Part shown: piece after piece, positions 17,088 to 25,101 of the stretch
Numbering within the stretch: position 1 is the first letter of the stretch
How the letters are laid out: every line of letters starts with the position of its first letter
From: Mesorhizobium sp. 65-26
GTDB taxonomy: Bacteria > Pseudomonadota > Alphaproteobacteria > Rhizobiales > Rhizobiaceae
Direction: 5' to 3'
Assembly (NCBI GenBank): GCA_001899205.1
Contig: MKVL01000025.1
Coordinates: 434,001-498,000 of the forward strand
DNA length: 64,000 nt
The notes under the pieces: model-generated
What the model saw: only the letters and a program-made list of their open reading frames with translations
The model's database searches: none
Told to the model about the DNA's origin: nothing
Translations under genes and position numbers: made by a program

Positions 17088-18158
17088 TCACTCGGATTCC
17101 GCTGAAATCGGCTTCGGCGCCGCCGAAAGCGTGTCCGCCGTCAGCGTTTCGGTCCACGGCTTGTAGTAGGCGGCCGTCGCGACCGGATCTGCCGCCAGCT
17201 TCTGTGCCTCGTCGAAGGAGATCGGCTTCAGCCCATTGCCCATGTCGACCTTGTCTGCGGTAACGATCTGCGAGCCGGCATTGTAGAAGCCCGGCTCCAG
17301 TTTCTTGCCGCCCTTGATAGCGTTCGCGAGCAGTGCGATCGGCAGGTAGCCCTGGACGAAGGCGCTCTGGCCGATCGTGACGTAGGCATGGCCTTCCTTG
17401 ATCGCCTTGAGGTTCAGCTCCGTCAGGTCGTAGCCGCCGGCCACGAACTTGTCGCCGTTGGCGGCGTTGAGCTTTCCCAGGCTGGTGACGTCGGGTGCGC
17501 ACAGGCCGATGAGCGCCACCGCTTCCGGGTTGGCGCCATAGAGCTGTTCCCAGCGGTTGTAGTTGTCGACTGCCGAAACCTTGACGTCGAACGGGCCGAG
17601 GACATGCAGGCCTGGGGCCTTCTTCAGCGATTCCTCGACGCCCTTGGCGCGGTTTTCCAGCACCGGGAAGCCGGGGAAGCAATTGCCCAGGATGACGGTG
17701 CCCTTGGCGCCTTCGCCACCCAGTTTTTCAACGATCATCCTGCCCAGGATGCGGCCGCTTTCGACCGACTTTTCGCCGACATAGGGGGCCTCGACCTTGG
17801 TCGAGAGCAGGTTGAACTGAACGATCGGCACGCCGCTGCCGAGGATCTCGTTGAGGCCCTTGGCCATGGATTCGCCCGGCACGGAGGTTGCGATGCCCTG
17901 CGCTCCGGAATTGGCGAAATTCTGCACCAGTTTCATCTGGCCTTCCGGCGCGCCGCCGGCCTGCTGGGCAACGACCAGCTTGAGGCCGAAATCCTTGGCG
18001 GCGGCCTGCGCGCCATCCTGTATCTGCTGCACGAAGGGGTCGCCCTGGGCATGGGCGACGAAGCCCACGGTAACGTCCTCGGCGTGGGTCGACGATGCGC
18101 CGAGCGCCAGCGCCACGGCGCCGAGCACGAGCATCGATCCGGTCTTGCATGTGGCCAT
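17088..18158 (-). CDS. Sugar ABC transporter, periplasmic substrate-binding protein, second system
   Basis: A roughly 356-residue ribose-type periplasmic binding protein with a signal peptide (basic start, hydrophobic ALALGASS core, cleavage after THA). The mature part begins EDVTVGFVAHAQGDPFV, the usual first strand of family-1 sugar binders. Two consecutive ATGs exist (18161 and 18158); GGAGG spacing favours 18158. It is followed by the attenuator hairpin and by its ATPase and permease, and preceded by an SDR gene. The ligand is unknown. Confidence 0.9.
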   Translation of the reverse strand: MATCKTGSMLVLGAVALALGASSTHAEDVTVGFVAHAQGDPFVQQIQDGAQAAAKDFGLKLVVAQQAGGAPEGQMKLVQNFANSGAQGIATSVPGESMAKGLNEILGSGVPIVQFNLLSTKVEAPYVGEKSVESGRILGRMIVEKLGGEGAKGTVILGNCFPGFPVLENRAKGVEESLKKAPGLHVLGPFDVKVSAVDNYNRWEQLYGANPEAVALIGLCAPDVTSLGKLNAANGDKFVAGGYDLTELNLKAIKEGHAYVTIGQSAFVQGYLPIALLANAIKGGKKLEPGFYNAGSQIVTADKVDMGNGLKPISFDEAQKLAADPVATAAYYKPWTETLTADTLSAAPKPISAESE

Positions 18159-18229
18159 CATTTCCTCCCGTTTCGCATTTTCTGCTGGTTGTTCTGGCAG
18201 TAACCGCCCGCGCGGGCGGTCGTCGTCGG

Positions 18230-18997
18230 TCAGATCGCGGTCAGGCCGCCGTCAACGAACATGAAGGAGCCGGTCATGTAGGAGGCGTCGTCCGAAGCCA
18301 GGAACGCCACGGCGCCGGCAATCTCCTCGGGCTCGGCGCCCCGCTTCAGCGGTATGTTCTGCACCTGCCACTCATAGACCTTGGGGTCCGCGACCAGTTC
18401 CCTGACGATCGGCGTTAGGGTGAAGCCCGGAACGACGACGTTGACCCGGATGCCTTCCGGCGCATGGTCGACCGCCATGACGCGCGAGAGCCCGTGGACG
18501 CCACCCTTGCTGGAGCCGTAGGCGACGTTGGCCGGGGTGCAGCCGGACATACCGGTCGGCGAGCCGGTGAGCACGACCGCGCCCTTCCCGGCGGTGGCCT
18601 TGATGGCGGCAACGCCGTGCTTGCAGCTCAGATACATGCCGGTGAGATTGACGCCGACGATCTCGTCCCAAACCGATTTTGGCAGGTCGTCGACCTTGCC
18701 GTCGCGGGCGCCGGAGAAAATGCCGGCGTTGGAGACGAGGATGTCGAGGCGGCCGAACGTGTTGACGATCCGCCCGAAGGCTGCCTCCACCTGCGCCTCG
18801 TTGCTGACGTCGGTGCGTATGGCGATGGCTTCGCCGCCTGCCTCGCGTATGTGCGCGGCCGTCGCGTCGGCGCTTTCCTGGTTCCAGTCGAGGACCGCCA
18901 CCTTGCAGCCTTCCTCGCCGAGCCGTTGAGCCGCGGCGCGGCCGATCCCGGAGCCCGCGCCGGTGATTGCCGCGACTTTCCCCTTCAAGCCCCGCAT
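18230..18997 (-). CDS. SDR-family oxidoreductase, second
   Basis: A 255-residue classical SDR. TGAGSGIG is near the N-terminus, NAGI in the middle, the catalytic YGSSK is intact and the C-terminal GGLTAI end is typical. An ATG at 19003 is also in frame, but its spacing from GGGAGG is only one base, so 18997 is preferred. It heads the leftward operon with the second sugar transporter, preceded by two LacI-type motifs. It probably oxidises the imported sugar or an intermediate; the substrate is unknown. Confidence 0.9.
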   Translation of the reverse strand: MRGLKGKVAAITGAGSGIGRAAAQRLGEEGCKVAVLDWNQESADATAAHIREAGGEAIAIRTDVSNEAQVEAAFGRIVNTFGRLDILVSNAGIFSGARDGKVDDLPKSVWDEIVGVNLTGMYLSCKHGVAAIKATAGKGAVVLTGSPTGMSGCTPANVAYGSSKGGVHGLSRVMAVDHAPEGIRVNVVVPGFTLTPIVRELVADPKVYEWQVQNIPLKRGAEPEEIAGAVAFLASDDASYMTGSFMFVDGGLTAI

Positions 18998-19061
18998 GGC
19001 CATACCTCCCCTTGGCGTCCGCGTGCACTTATGGCGTGCTTCAGCGTCCGCTCAGGAAAAT

Positions 19062-19073
19062 AATATCGTTTCC
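19062..19073. promoter_or_regulatory. LacI-type operator motif before the second SDR-ABC operon
   Basis: AATATCGTTTCC shares the CGTTTC core with the other sites and lies about 65 bases upstream of the SDR start. It is in the same orientation and A/T context as the sites at 1536 and 19182. Confidence 0.55.
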
Positions 19074-19181
19074 GAGATTGCTGTCAAGATTGCGGAGATA
19101 AACATGGATTCTGCAACGAAACTCCAGCCAATGAATTGAAATGTAATGGAATTAGCCAAATTCAATGTGGCATGAATATCT

Positions 19182-19195
19182 GTATCGTTTCAATA
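19182..19195. promoter_or_regulatory. Second LacI-type operator motif upstream of the SDR-ABC operon
   Basis: GTATCGTTTCAATA lies 120 bases upstream of the motif at 19062, in the gap between the leftward FAH-fold gene (ending 19284) and the SDR gene. Two phased sites upstream of one operon would allow cooperative or looped binding. Confidence 0.5.
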
Positions 19196-19283
19196 AGGTC
19201 GCCGAAAACGAACAAGCGCATACGGTTGCGAAATCCGGCGCTCACGCCGGATCCGGACGTCAGCCGGCCGATGGAAATGGCTG

Positions 19284-20441
19284 TCAGATGAGCTTTGCCC
19301 GGGCGAGGTCGCGCATGAGGTGGCTGGCGCCGTAGGTCCAGTGCGGGCAGTCCGGCGACAGGCGTACCCGGTTGACCAGCGCGCCGAGCTTGTCGGACGA
19401 GATGGTGACGATGTCGCCGACCTTGTGGGTGAAACCCTTGCCCTTCTCGCCGCGATCCTTCGAGGGCACGAACATGGTGCCGAGATAGAGCGCCAGCCCG
19501 TCGGGATACTGGTGATGCGGCCCCATCGCGGCTCGGACCAGTTCTTCCGGCGAGCGGCTGATCTCGGCCATGGAACTCGCGCCCTCCAGCGAGAACCCGT
19601 CCTCGCCCTCGACGCTGAGCCGTACCGTGGCGCGCTTCACGTCGGTGATGGAGAAGGTTTCGTCGAACAGCCGGATGAAGGGGCCGAGCGCGGCGGACGC
19701 GTTGTTGTCCTTCGCCTTGCCGAGCAGCAGGGCCGAGCGTCCCTCGACATCGCGCAAGTTGACGTCGTTGCCAAGCGTGGCGCCGACGATGCGGCCGCTG
19801 CTGTCGGTGATCATGGCAATCTCCGGTTCCGGATTGTTCCATGTCGAGACGGGGTGCAGGCCGACATCGGCGCCGAAGCCGACCGAGGCCATGGGCTGGC
19901 ACTTGGTGAAGATCTCGGCATCCGGACCGATGCCCACCTCCAGATATTGCGACCAGGCCCCACGCTGGATCAGCTTGGCCTTGATCTCCATCGCCTCCGG
20001 CGAGCCGGGCTTGAGTTTCGACAGGTCGTGGCCGATCAGCCCTGCGATGTCGGCGCGGATGGCGTCGGCCTTCTCGGCCGAGCCGCGTGCCTGTTCCTCG
20101 ATGACGCGCTCGAGCAGGCTCACCACGAAGGTGACGCCGGAGGCCTTTACCGCCTGCAGGTCGACGGGTGAAAGCAGGACGGGCTTGCCGGCGTCGCGTC
20201 CGGCCTCGAAGCTGTTCGCCGCGATCTCGGCAAGCGCGCCGATTGTCTTGCCCTTGGCCGACCGCAGATAATCGACCGGATCCCTGAGCTCACAGAGGTC
20301 GCGCACCGTGGGCGTCGTGGTCGAGGTGACGTCGACGACCTGTCCGTCCCGCACTGTGACCACCAGCGGGTGCGCGGACTCACTGATCCTTGCGCGACCA
20401 ACGAAAATTCCGTCGGCGGGCAGGCGGGTCGGATCGGTCAT
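19284..20441 (-). CDS. Fumarylacetoacetate-hydrolase-fold protein, XylX-like 2-keto-3-deoxy sugar-acid dehydratase
   Basis: A 385-residue FAH-superfamily protein. Length and motifs (LLSPVDLQAVKASGVTF, VIEEQARG, QYLEVGIGPDAEIF, STWNNPEPE, GATLGNDVNLRDVEGRSALL and GKAKDNNAS, each seen as separate blocks) resemble Caulobacter XylX and related pentose enzymes, which dehydrate 2-keto-3-deoxy-pentonates to 2-oxoglutarate semialdehyde. The metal-binding acidic cluster around PEPE and the GND segment is intact. I chose the ATG at 20441; the upstream in-frame stretch to 20669 overlaps the divergent oxidase promoter. It fits the step after an aldonate dehydratase. Fumarylacetoacetase proper is unlikely given this length and context. 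Confidence 0.85.
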   Translation of the reverse strand: MTDPTRLPADGIFVGRARISESAHPLVVTVRDGQVVDVTSTTTPTVRDLCELRDPVDYLRSAKGKTIGALAEIAANSFEAGRDAGKPVLLSPVDLQAVKASGVTFVVSLLERVIEEQARGSAEKADAIRADIAGLIGHDLSKLKPGSPEAMEIKAKLIQRGAWSQYLEVGIGPDAEIFTKCQPMASVGFGADVGLHPVSTWNNPEPEIAMITDSSGRIVGATLGNDVNLRDVEGRSALLLGKAKDNNASAALGPFIRLFDETFSITDVKRATVRLSVEGEDGFSLEGASSMAEISRSPEELVRAAMGPHHQYPDGLALYLGTMFVPSKDRGEKGKGFTHKVGDIVTISSDKLGALVNRVRLSPDCPHWTYGASHLMRDLARAKLI

Positions 20442-20567
20442 GACGATGTTCCTCTCGATTGTCGCGCGGCACTTTCCCCGGATTTGTCCGAAACGTCCAT
20501 CCCGTCGTTGACGGCTAGGACGCGTCCATCCTTTCGGCCAATGGTCGACTGACTCACAGAAACGGTC

Positions 20568-20583
20568 TTTCAAATTTGTGAAA
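20568..20583. promoter_or_regulatory. TTTCA-N6-TGAAA operator-like palindrome before the FAD oxidase gene
   Basis: The 16 bases have TTTCA and TGAAA half-sites six bases apart. The same arrangement is found at 21947 before the transporter operon, and the downstream bases (a TAGGA then TTTCA block) are also conserved. It lies 45 bases upstream of the TTG start at 20628. A likely binder is the XRE-cupin regulator at 25102, by inference. Confidence 0.65.
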
Positions 20584-20627
20584 TTAGCACTAGGATTTTC
20601 ACAGAACTCAAATCTGGCAGGTGGTCC

Positions 20628-21911
20628 TTGTCCGCTGAATTTTCGGATCCGGTCTGGCGGAAGCCTCAAGTGATCCCGGCGTTGCTGTCGCGACCTCCAA
20701 CCAGCGGCACGCTGGACGCGGTCATCGTGGGCGGCGGCATCATGGGCCTTTCGACCGCATTGCAGGCCGCGCGTTCCGGGCTTTCGGTTCAGGTGCTGGA
20801 AGCCGGCGCGTTAGGGCAGGGCGCGTCCGGTCTGAATGGCGGCCAGGTCATTCCAGGCCTCAAATACGATCCTGAATGGCTGATCGAGCATTTCGGCAAG
20901 GAGCGCGGCGAGGCATTGATCGCGTTCGCCGCGTCGACGGCCGATGCGGTCTTCGCAACGATAGAGGACGAGAAGCTGGCCGTGCCGTTCACCCGCAGCG
21001 GCTGGATCCAGGCCGCGCATACCGAGACGGCGCTGAAGGCGGCGGAAAACCGCGATCGCCAGTGGCGGGCGCGTGGCGCGGACGTCAAATTGCTGGATCA
21101 GGCCGAAATCGCCGCAATGACGGGTGCAAACGGCTATCTCGGCGGCTGGCTCGACCGCCGCGCCGGCGTTATCGATCCGCTTGCCTATACGATGGAACTG
21201 GCCCGCGTCGCGTCGTCGGCTGGCGCTGGGATCGCCGAGCATCAGAGAGTGGTGAAGCTTGCCAGGGAGGCCAGTCTCTGGCGGGTTTCGACGGAAGCCG
21301 GCGCCGAACTGCGCGCGAAATCGGTCGTGCTCGCAACCAATGCCTACACGGACGGCCTGCTGCCGGGCCTCGCCCGGACGATCGTGCCGCTGCATTCCTT
21401 CCAGATCGCCACCGCGCCGCTGCCTGCCGGGCTTGCTGGCACCATCCTCCCCGGCGGCCAGGCGGTTTCGGATTCGCGCCGGATCCTGGTCTACTACCGC
21501 AAGAGCGTCGACGGACGGCTGGTGCTCGGCGGTCGTGGCCGCATGGCGCTGCCGACTGGCGCCTCTGACTGGGCACACCTCGAACGTGCGCTCGTCCGCC
21601 TCTATCCGCAGCTTGCTGGCCTCGCGATCGAAAAGCGCTGGTTCGGCCGCGTGGCGATGACGCCGGATCACCTTCCGCATCTGCATGAGCCGGAAAAGGG
21701 TCTGCTCGCCGTGGTCGGCTGCCAGGGCAGGGGTGTGGGGCTGATGAGCGCCCTCGGAGCGCGCGTGGCGGACTATCTGGCGAGCGGCGACGTCAAGCTG
21801 TTGCCTTTCCCGTTGTCGCCGATCCGGCCGATACCGCTTCATGCTTTTCGTCAGGTCGGCGTCGCCGCCACCATCGCCTGGTACAGGATGCTCGATGCGT
21901 TCGAGCGCTGA
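20628..21911 (+). CDS. FAD-dependent amine oxidase (DAO family, gamma-glutamylputrescine-oxidase/PuuB-like)
   Basis: A 427-residue flavoprotein of the DAO family. The N-terminal dinucleotide-binding motif VIVGGGIMG has its glycines at 35-40, followed by the conserved GQGASGLNGGQV segment. The C-terminal VGCQGRGVGLMSALG closes the FAD site. Family members oxidise N-alkylated amines such as gamma-glutamylputrescine to aldehydes. The TTG at 20628 has GGCAGGTGG ahead of it; no ATG fits. The gene is first in a run with a polyamine-type transporter, an aldehyde dehydrogenase and a gamma-glutamyltransferase relative, which supports amine catabolism. The substrate could be another secondary amine. 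Confidence 0.85.
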   Translation: MSAEFSDPVWRKPQVIPALLSRPPTSGTLDAVIVGGGIMGLSTALQAARSGLSVQVLEAGALGQGASGLNGGQVIPGLKYDPEWLIEHFGKERGEALIAFAASTADAVFATIEDEKLAVPFTRSGWIQAAHTETALKAAENRDRQWRARGADVKLLDQAEIAAMTGANGYLGGWLDRRAGVIDPLAYTMELARVASSAGAGIAEHQRVVKLAREASLWRVSTEAGAELRAKSVVLATNAYTDGLLPGLARTIVPLHSFQIATAPLPAGLAGTILPGGQAVSDSRRILVYYRKSVDGRLVLGGRGRMALPTGASDWAHLERALVRLYPQLAGLAIEKRWFGRVAMTPDHLPHLHEPEKGLLAVVGCQGRGVGLMSALGARVADYLASGDVKLLPFPLSPIRPIPLHAFRQVGVAATIAWYRMLDAFER

Positions 21912-21946
21912 TCGTGAACTTCCGTGGGGCGATTTCAACTTGACAG

Positions 21947-21962
21947 TTTCACAAATATGAAA
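21947..21962. promoter_or_regulatory. TTTCA-N6-TGAAA operator-like palindrome before the polyamine-type transporter operon
   Basis: The half-sites and spacing match the element at 20568, and the following bases carry the same TTTAGGA then TTTCAGAA pattern. It lies about 50 bases upstream of the permease start at 22015. The conserved pair marks a common operator plus promoter. Confidence 0.65.
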
Positions 21963-22014
21963 AAGCTTTAGGAAATTTCAGAAATCCGATGGGCATTGCC
22001 CAGCAGGCAGTCCG

Positions 22015-22902
22015 ATGTCGATCATCGTCGCAGCACGGCCATCACAGGAAGCCCGCGTCTCGCCCGGGTTCCGCTTCGCCATGCTTCTACCCGGCGGGCT
22101 GGTCACCTTCTTCCTGATCCTGTTCGCGCTCGGCCTTGTGGTGTTCCTTGCCTTCCGGGGCAATGACGGCTCGCTGCTTGGTGCCGGCATGACGGTGGCG
22201 AATTTCGTCACCGTCGCGACCGATCCGCTCTACTGGACGGTAACGTTGCGCTCGCTTGTCATCGCCGGGCTGGTGACGCTGGCGACCGTCGTCACCGCCT
22301 ATCCGGTGGCTTACTATCTCGCCTTCCACGCCGGTCGCCGGCGCAGCCTGCTGCTCTTCCTGGTGACGCTGCCGTTCTGGACGAGCTATCTCCTGCGCGT
22401 CTTCGCCTGGAAGATCGTGCTTGCCTACAATGGCGTGCTCAACTCGGCCTTCATCGAAAGCGGGCTGTGGTCTGAACCGACGCTCGCCTTCCTCAACACG
22501 CCGGCGGCCGTTGTCGTCACGCTCGCGCACGCCTACGCGCCTTTCGCCATCCTGCCGATATATGTGGCGCTGGATACGATCCCGAGATCGCTGCTCGAAG
22601 CCGCTTCCGATCTCGGCGCGCGCCCATTCACCAGCTTCCGTCGCGTCGTATTGCCCAATTCGATGCCCGGTGTTCTCGCAGCCGCTCTCGTCGTCTTCGT
22701 GCCCACGGTAGGTGATTACGTCACGCCGGCCATGGTCGGTGGTCCGGCCAGCACCATGATCGGCACGCTGATCCAGTCGCAGTTCGGCAAGGCCAATGAC
22801 TGGCCGTTCGGCGCGGCGCTGTCGGTCTGCGTGATGCTGGTGATCCTTTGCGTGGTCCTTGTCGCCCGAGGCGCGGACCGCAGGTTCGGCAGCCGCACAT
22901 GA
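22015..22902 (+). CDS. Polyamine-type ABC transporter permease (PotB/PotH-like)
   Basis: A 295-residue inner-membrane permease with six predicted segments and the EAASDLGARPFTSFRRVVLP EAA loop that contacts the ATPase. The VGDYVTPAMVGG segment after the loop is typical of spermidine/putrescine permeases. Its stop overlaps the next permease gene by four bases (ATGA at 22899). It is the first gene of the transporter operon, behind a TTTCA-N6-TGAAA element. Confidence 0.9.
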   Translation: MSIIVAARPSQEARVSPGFRFAMLLPGGLVTFFLILFALGLVVFLAFRGNDGSLLGAGMTVANFVTVATDPLYWTVTLRSLVIAGLVTLATVVTAYPVAYYLAFHAGRRRSLLLFLVTLPFWTSYLLRVFAWKIVLAYNGVLNSAFIESGLWSEPTLAFLNTPAAVVVTLAHAYAPFAILPIYVALDTIPRSLLEAASDLGARPFTSFRRVVLPNSMPGVLAAALVVFVPTVGDYVTPAMVGGPASTMIGTLIQSQFGKANDWPFGAALSVCVMLVILCVVLVARGADRRFGSRT

Positions 22903-23726
22903 GCACGGCGCGCGAGGAGGCGAATGCAGGTGGCCGCTGGCTCGGCTTCTACGTCCTTGCCTATCTCGTTTTCCTCTATCTGCCGGTCCTGCTGATCCCG
23001 CTGTTTTCCTTCAACGATTCCATCCAGGCGGCGTTTCCGCTGCAGGGCTTCACGCTCCAGTGGTACCAGACGCTCTACGGCAATCCGGCGCTCTCCGGCG
23101 CCCTCGCCAACAGCCTCGTCATCGGCGTCATCGCCGCTTCCGGCGCGACGCTGTGCGGCATTACCGTCTCCTACATGGATCTCTACGGCCGCTCGCCGCT
23201 CGCGGCGACGATCAGCGCCGCCGCCCGTCTGCCGATCCTGATTCCGGGCGTCATCGTCGGCATATCGCTCTTGATCCTGGTCAACCTGATCGGCCTTGGC
23301 CCGTCGCGTATTTCCATCGTGCTCGGTCATATCCTCGTCGCGCTGCCGACCACGGTCGTGGTGATGCGCAGCCGTTTCGCCGCCATTCCGAAGACGATCC
23401 GCGAAGCAGCACTGGACCTCGGCGCCTCCGACTGGACGACGTTCCGGCGTGTCATGCTGCCGCTCAGCCTGCCGGCCGTGCTTTCGGCTTTCATGCTCGC
23501 CTTCCTGATTTCGTTCGACGAGTTCATCGTCGTCTTCTTCCTCGCCGGCACGGAGCCGACACTGCCGCTCTACATCTGGAGCCAGCTCCGCTTCCCGCGT
23601 TCGCTGCCCACCGTCATGGCGCTTGGAACGGTGATCCTCGGCGTCTCCTTCATCATCGCCGGCACCGCCGAGATCCTGCGCCATCGTGGCTTCGGGACCT
23701 CGCGCCGCGTCGCCAAACCTGCCTGA
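22899..23726 (+). CDS. Polyamine-type ABC transporter permease (PotC/PotI-like)
   Basis: A 275-residue permease with the EAALDLGASDWTTFRRVMLP-type EAA loop and the LISFDEFIVVFFLAG segment characteristic of the PotC group. It pairs with the PotB-like protein upstream, with overlapping stop and start codons. The longer frame to 22848 is inside the upstream gene and is rejected. Confidence 0.9.
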   Translation: MSTAREEANAGGRWLGFYVLAYLVFLYLPVLLIPLFSFNDSIQAAFPLQGFTLQWYQTLYGNPALSGALANSLVIGVIAASGATLCGITVSYMDLYGRSPLAATISAAARLPILIPGVIVGISLLILVNLIGLGPSRISIVLGHILVALPTTVVVMRSRFAAIPKTIREAALDLGASDWTTFRRVMLPLSLPAVLSAFMLAFLISFDEFIVVFFLAGTEPTLPLYIWSQLRFPRSLPTVMALGTVILGVSFIIAGTAEILRHRGFGTSRRVAKPA

Positions 23727-23754
23727 ACCACAACAAAGAAAGAGGAGAACGGAA

Positions 23755-24825
23755 ATGGCATTCCACCTGAAATCGATCACCGGGCACAAGGCCCGTGCCG
23801 GTCTCGCCGCGCTGGCCCTGGCGCTGTCGTCGACGGTCGCGCTGGCCGCCGAAAAGCTGCAGTATTTCACCTGGTCGGGCTACGAGTTACCGGACTTCAA
23901 CAAGAGCTTCCTCGCCGCGCATCCGGATGGCGTCGAGGCGACGATCTTCGGCGACGACGACGACGCCTTCACCAAGGTCAAGGCCGGCTTCCGTCCTGAT
24001 ATCGCGCATCCGTGCTATGACAAGGTGGCGCGCTGGAACAAGGAAGGCCTGCTGCAGCCGATCGACACCAAGCGCATCAAGAACTGGGATTCGATCTTCC
24101 CGGTGTTCAAGAACCTGCCCGACCTGCAGGCCGGCGACGGCAAGGTCTGGATGGTGCCGTGGGACTGGGGCAACACCTCGATCCTCTATCGCACCGACCT
24201 CGTGAAGAACCCCGAGGCGAGCTGGAACCTGCTTTGGGACAAGCAGTATGCCGGCCGCATGGCGACCATCGACGCCGTGCACGACACGCCGATCGTCGCG
24301 GCGCTTCTCGCGGGTGTGAATCCCTTCGACATGACGCCGGACCAGATGGACAAGGTGGCTGCGAAGCTGCGTGAGCAGCGCCCGCTGCTGTCGAGCTACA
24401 CCACCGACATGACCTCGGTCGAGCAGGCCCTGGCGAGCGGCCAGCTGGTCGCCGCCATGACCTGGAATGCATCGGCCACCTCGCTCAAGAAACAGGGCGT
24501 GCCGGTCGAGTTCATGAAGCCCAAGGAAGGCATGCTCACCTGGGCCTGCGGCTTCGTCATGCTGAAGGACGCCAAGAACGTCGATCTCGCCTATGACTTC
24601 ATCAACAGCCGGCTCGACGCCGACTCGGGCAAGTTCCTGATCCAGTCGTATGGTTACGGCAGCTCGTTGAGCACCGCCTTTGCCGGCGTGTCGAAGGAGG
24701 AGCTCGACAAGCTGCAACTGCCGTCGGATCCGGACGTGATGCTGAAGAGCACGATCTTCACGGGCCCGATGAAGCAGAATGATGACGTGGCGAAGATGTT
24801 CGAGAAGGTGAAGGCGGGCGGGTGA
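23755..24825 (+). CDS. Polyamine-type ABC transporter, periplasmic substrate-binding protein (PotD/PotF-like)
   Basis: A 356-residue extracellular solute-binding protein family 1 or 8 member. It has a signal peptide ending ALA-A near residue 30, then the KLQYFTWSGYELP opening strand of PotD-like binders. The ATG at 23755 is preceded by AGAGGAG. Conserved aromatic and acidic pocket residues (PWDWGNTSILY) fit a cationic amine ligand. The ATPase is not adjacent; it lies after the regulator at 25700. Confidence 0.9.
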   Translation: MAFHLKSITGHKARAGLAALALALSSTVALAAEKLQYFTWSGYELPDFNKSFLAAHPDGVEATIFGDDDDAFTKVKAGFRPDIAHPCYDKVARWNKEGLLQPIDTKRIKNWDSIFPVFKNLPDLQAGDGKVWMVPWDWGNTSILYRTDLVKNPEASWNLLWDKQYAGRMATIDAVHDTPIVAALLAGVNPFDMTPDQMDKVAAKLREQRPLLSSYTTDMTSVEQALASGQLVAAMTWNASATSLKKQGVPVEFMKPKEGMLTWACGFVMLKDAKNVDLAYDFINSRLDADSGKFLIQSYGYGSSLSTAFAGVSKEELDKLQLPSDPDVMLKSTIFTGPMKQNDDVAKMFEKVKAGG

Positions 24826-24850
24826 GGTGGCCAATCATCGAAACTCGTGC

Positions 24851-25022
24851 TGCCCCTCACCTGCCTGCCGGCATCCTCTCCCCGTATAGTGACGGGGAGA
24901 GGGGCGCCGTCGCTGCCTGTTTCGCCAATCGTCGGCGCTACAGGAAGGGCGCCGGCTTCGCGGCCAGCTCCTTCTCCCCGTCACTATACGGGGAGAAGTG
25001 CCCGGCAGGGCGATGAGGGGCG
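24851..25022. repeat. Long inverted-repeat intergenic element
   Basis: Two arms of about 50 bases face each other. The core CTCCCCGTATAGTGACGGGG of the left arm (24877-24896) recurs in reverse complement at 24975-24994, with outer GCCCCTCA sequences also matching. Each core is itself a small palindrome. Dispersed elements of this look are common between genes in Mesorhizobium. It separates the binding-protein gene from the regulator gene and can fold into a large RNA hairpin. Confidence 0.75.
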
Positions 25023-25101
25023 GCGCCGACGCCGATGGAATGTGAACTCGATTGAGGCCGGCTGATCAGCCGGGCGAAGGCACGCAAACAAGGACCAAGG
25101 C

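Noticed and set aside
22716..23870. Leftward 384-residue frame antisense to the polyamine-type permease and binding-protein genes.
   Set aside because: Its composition is charged and repetitive, without any family, typical of a shadow frame in GC-rich DNA.
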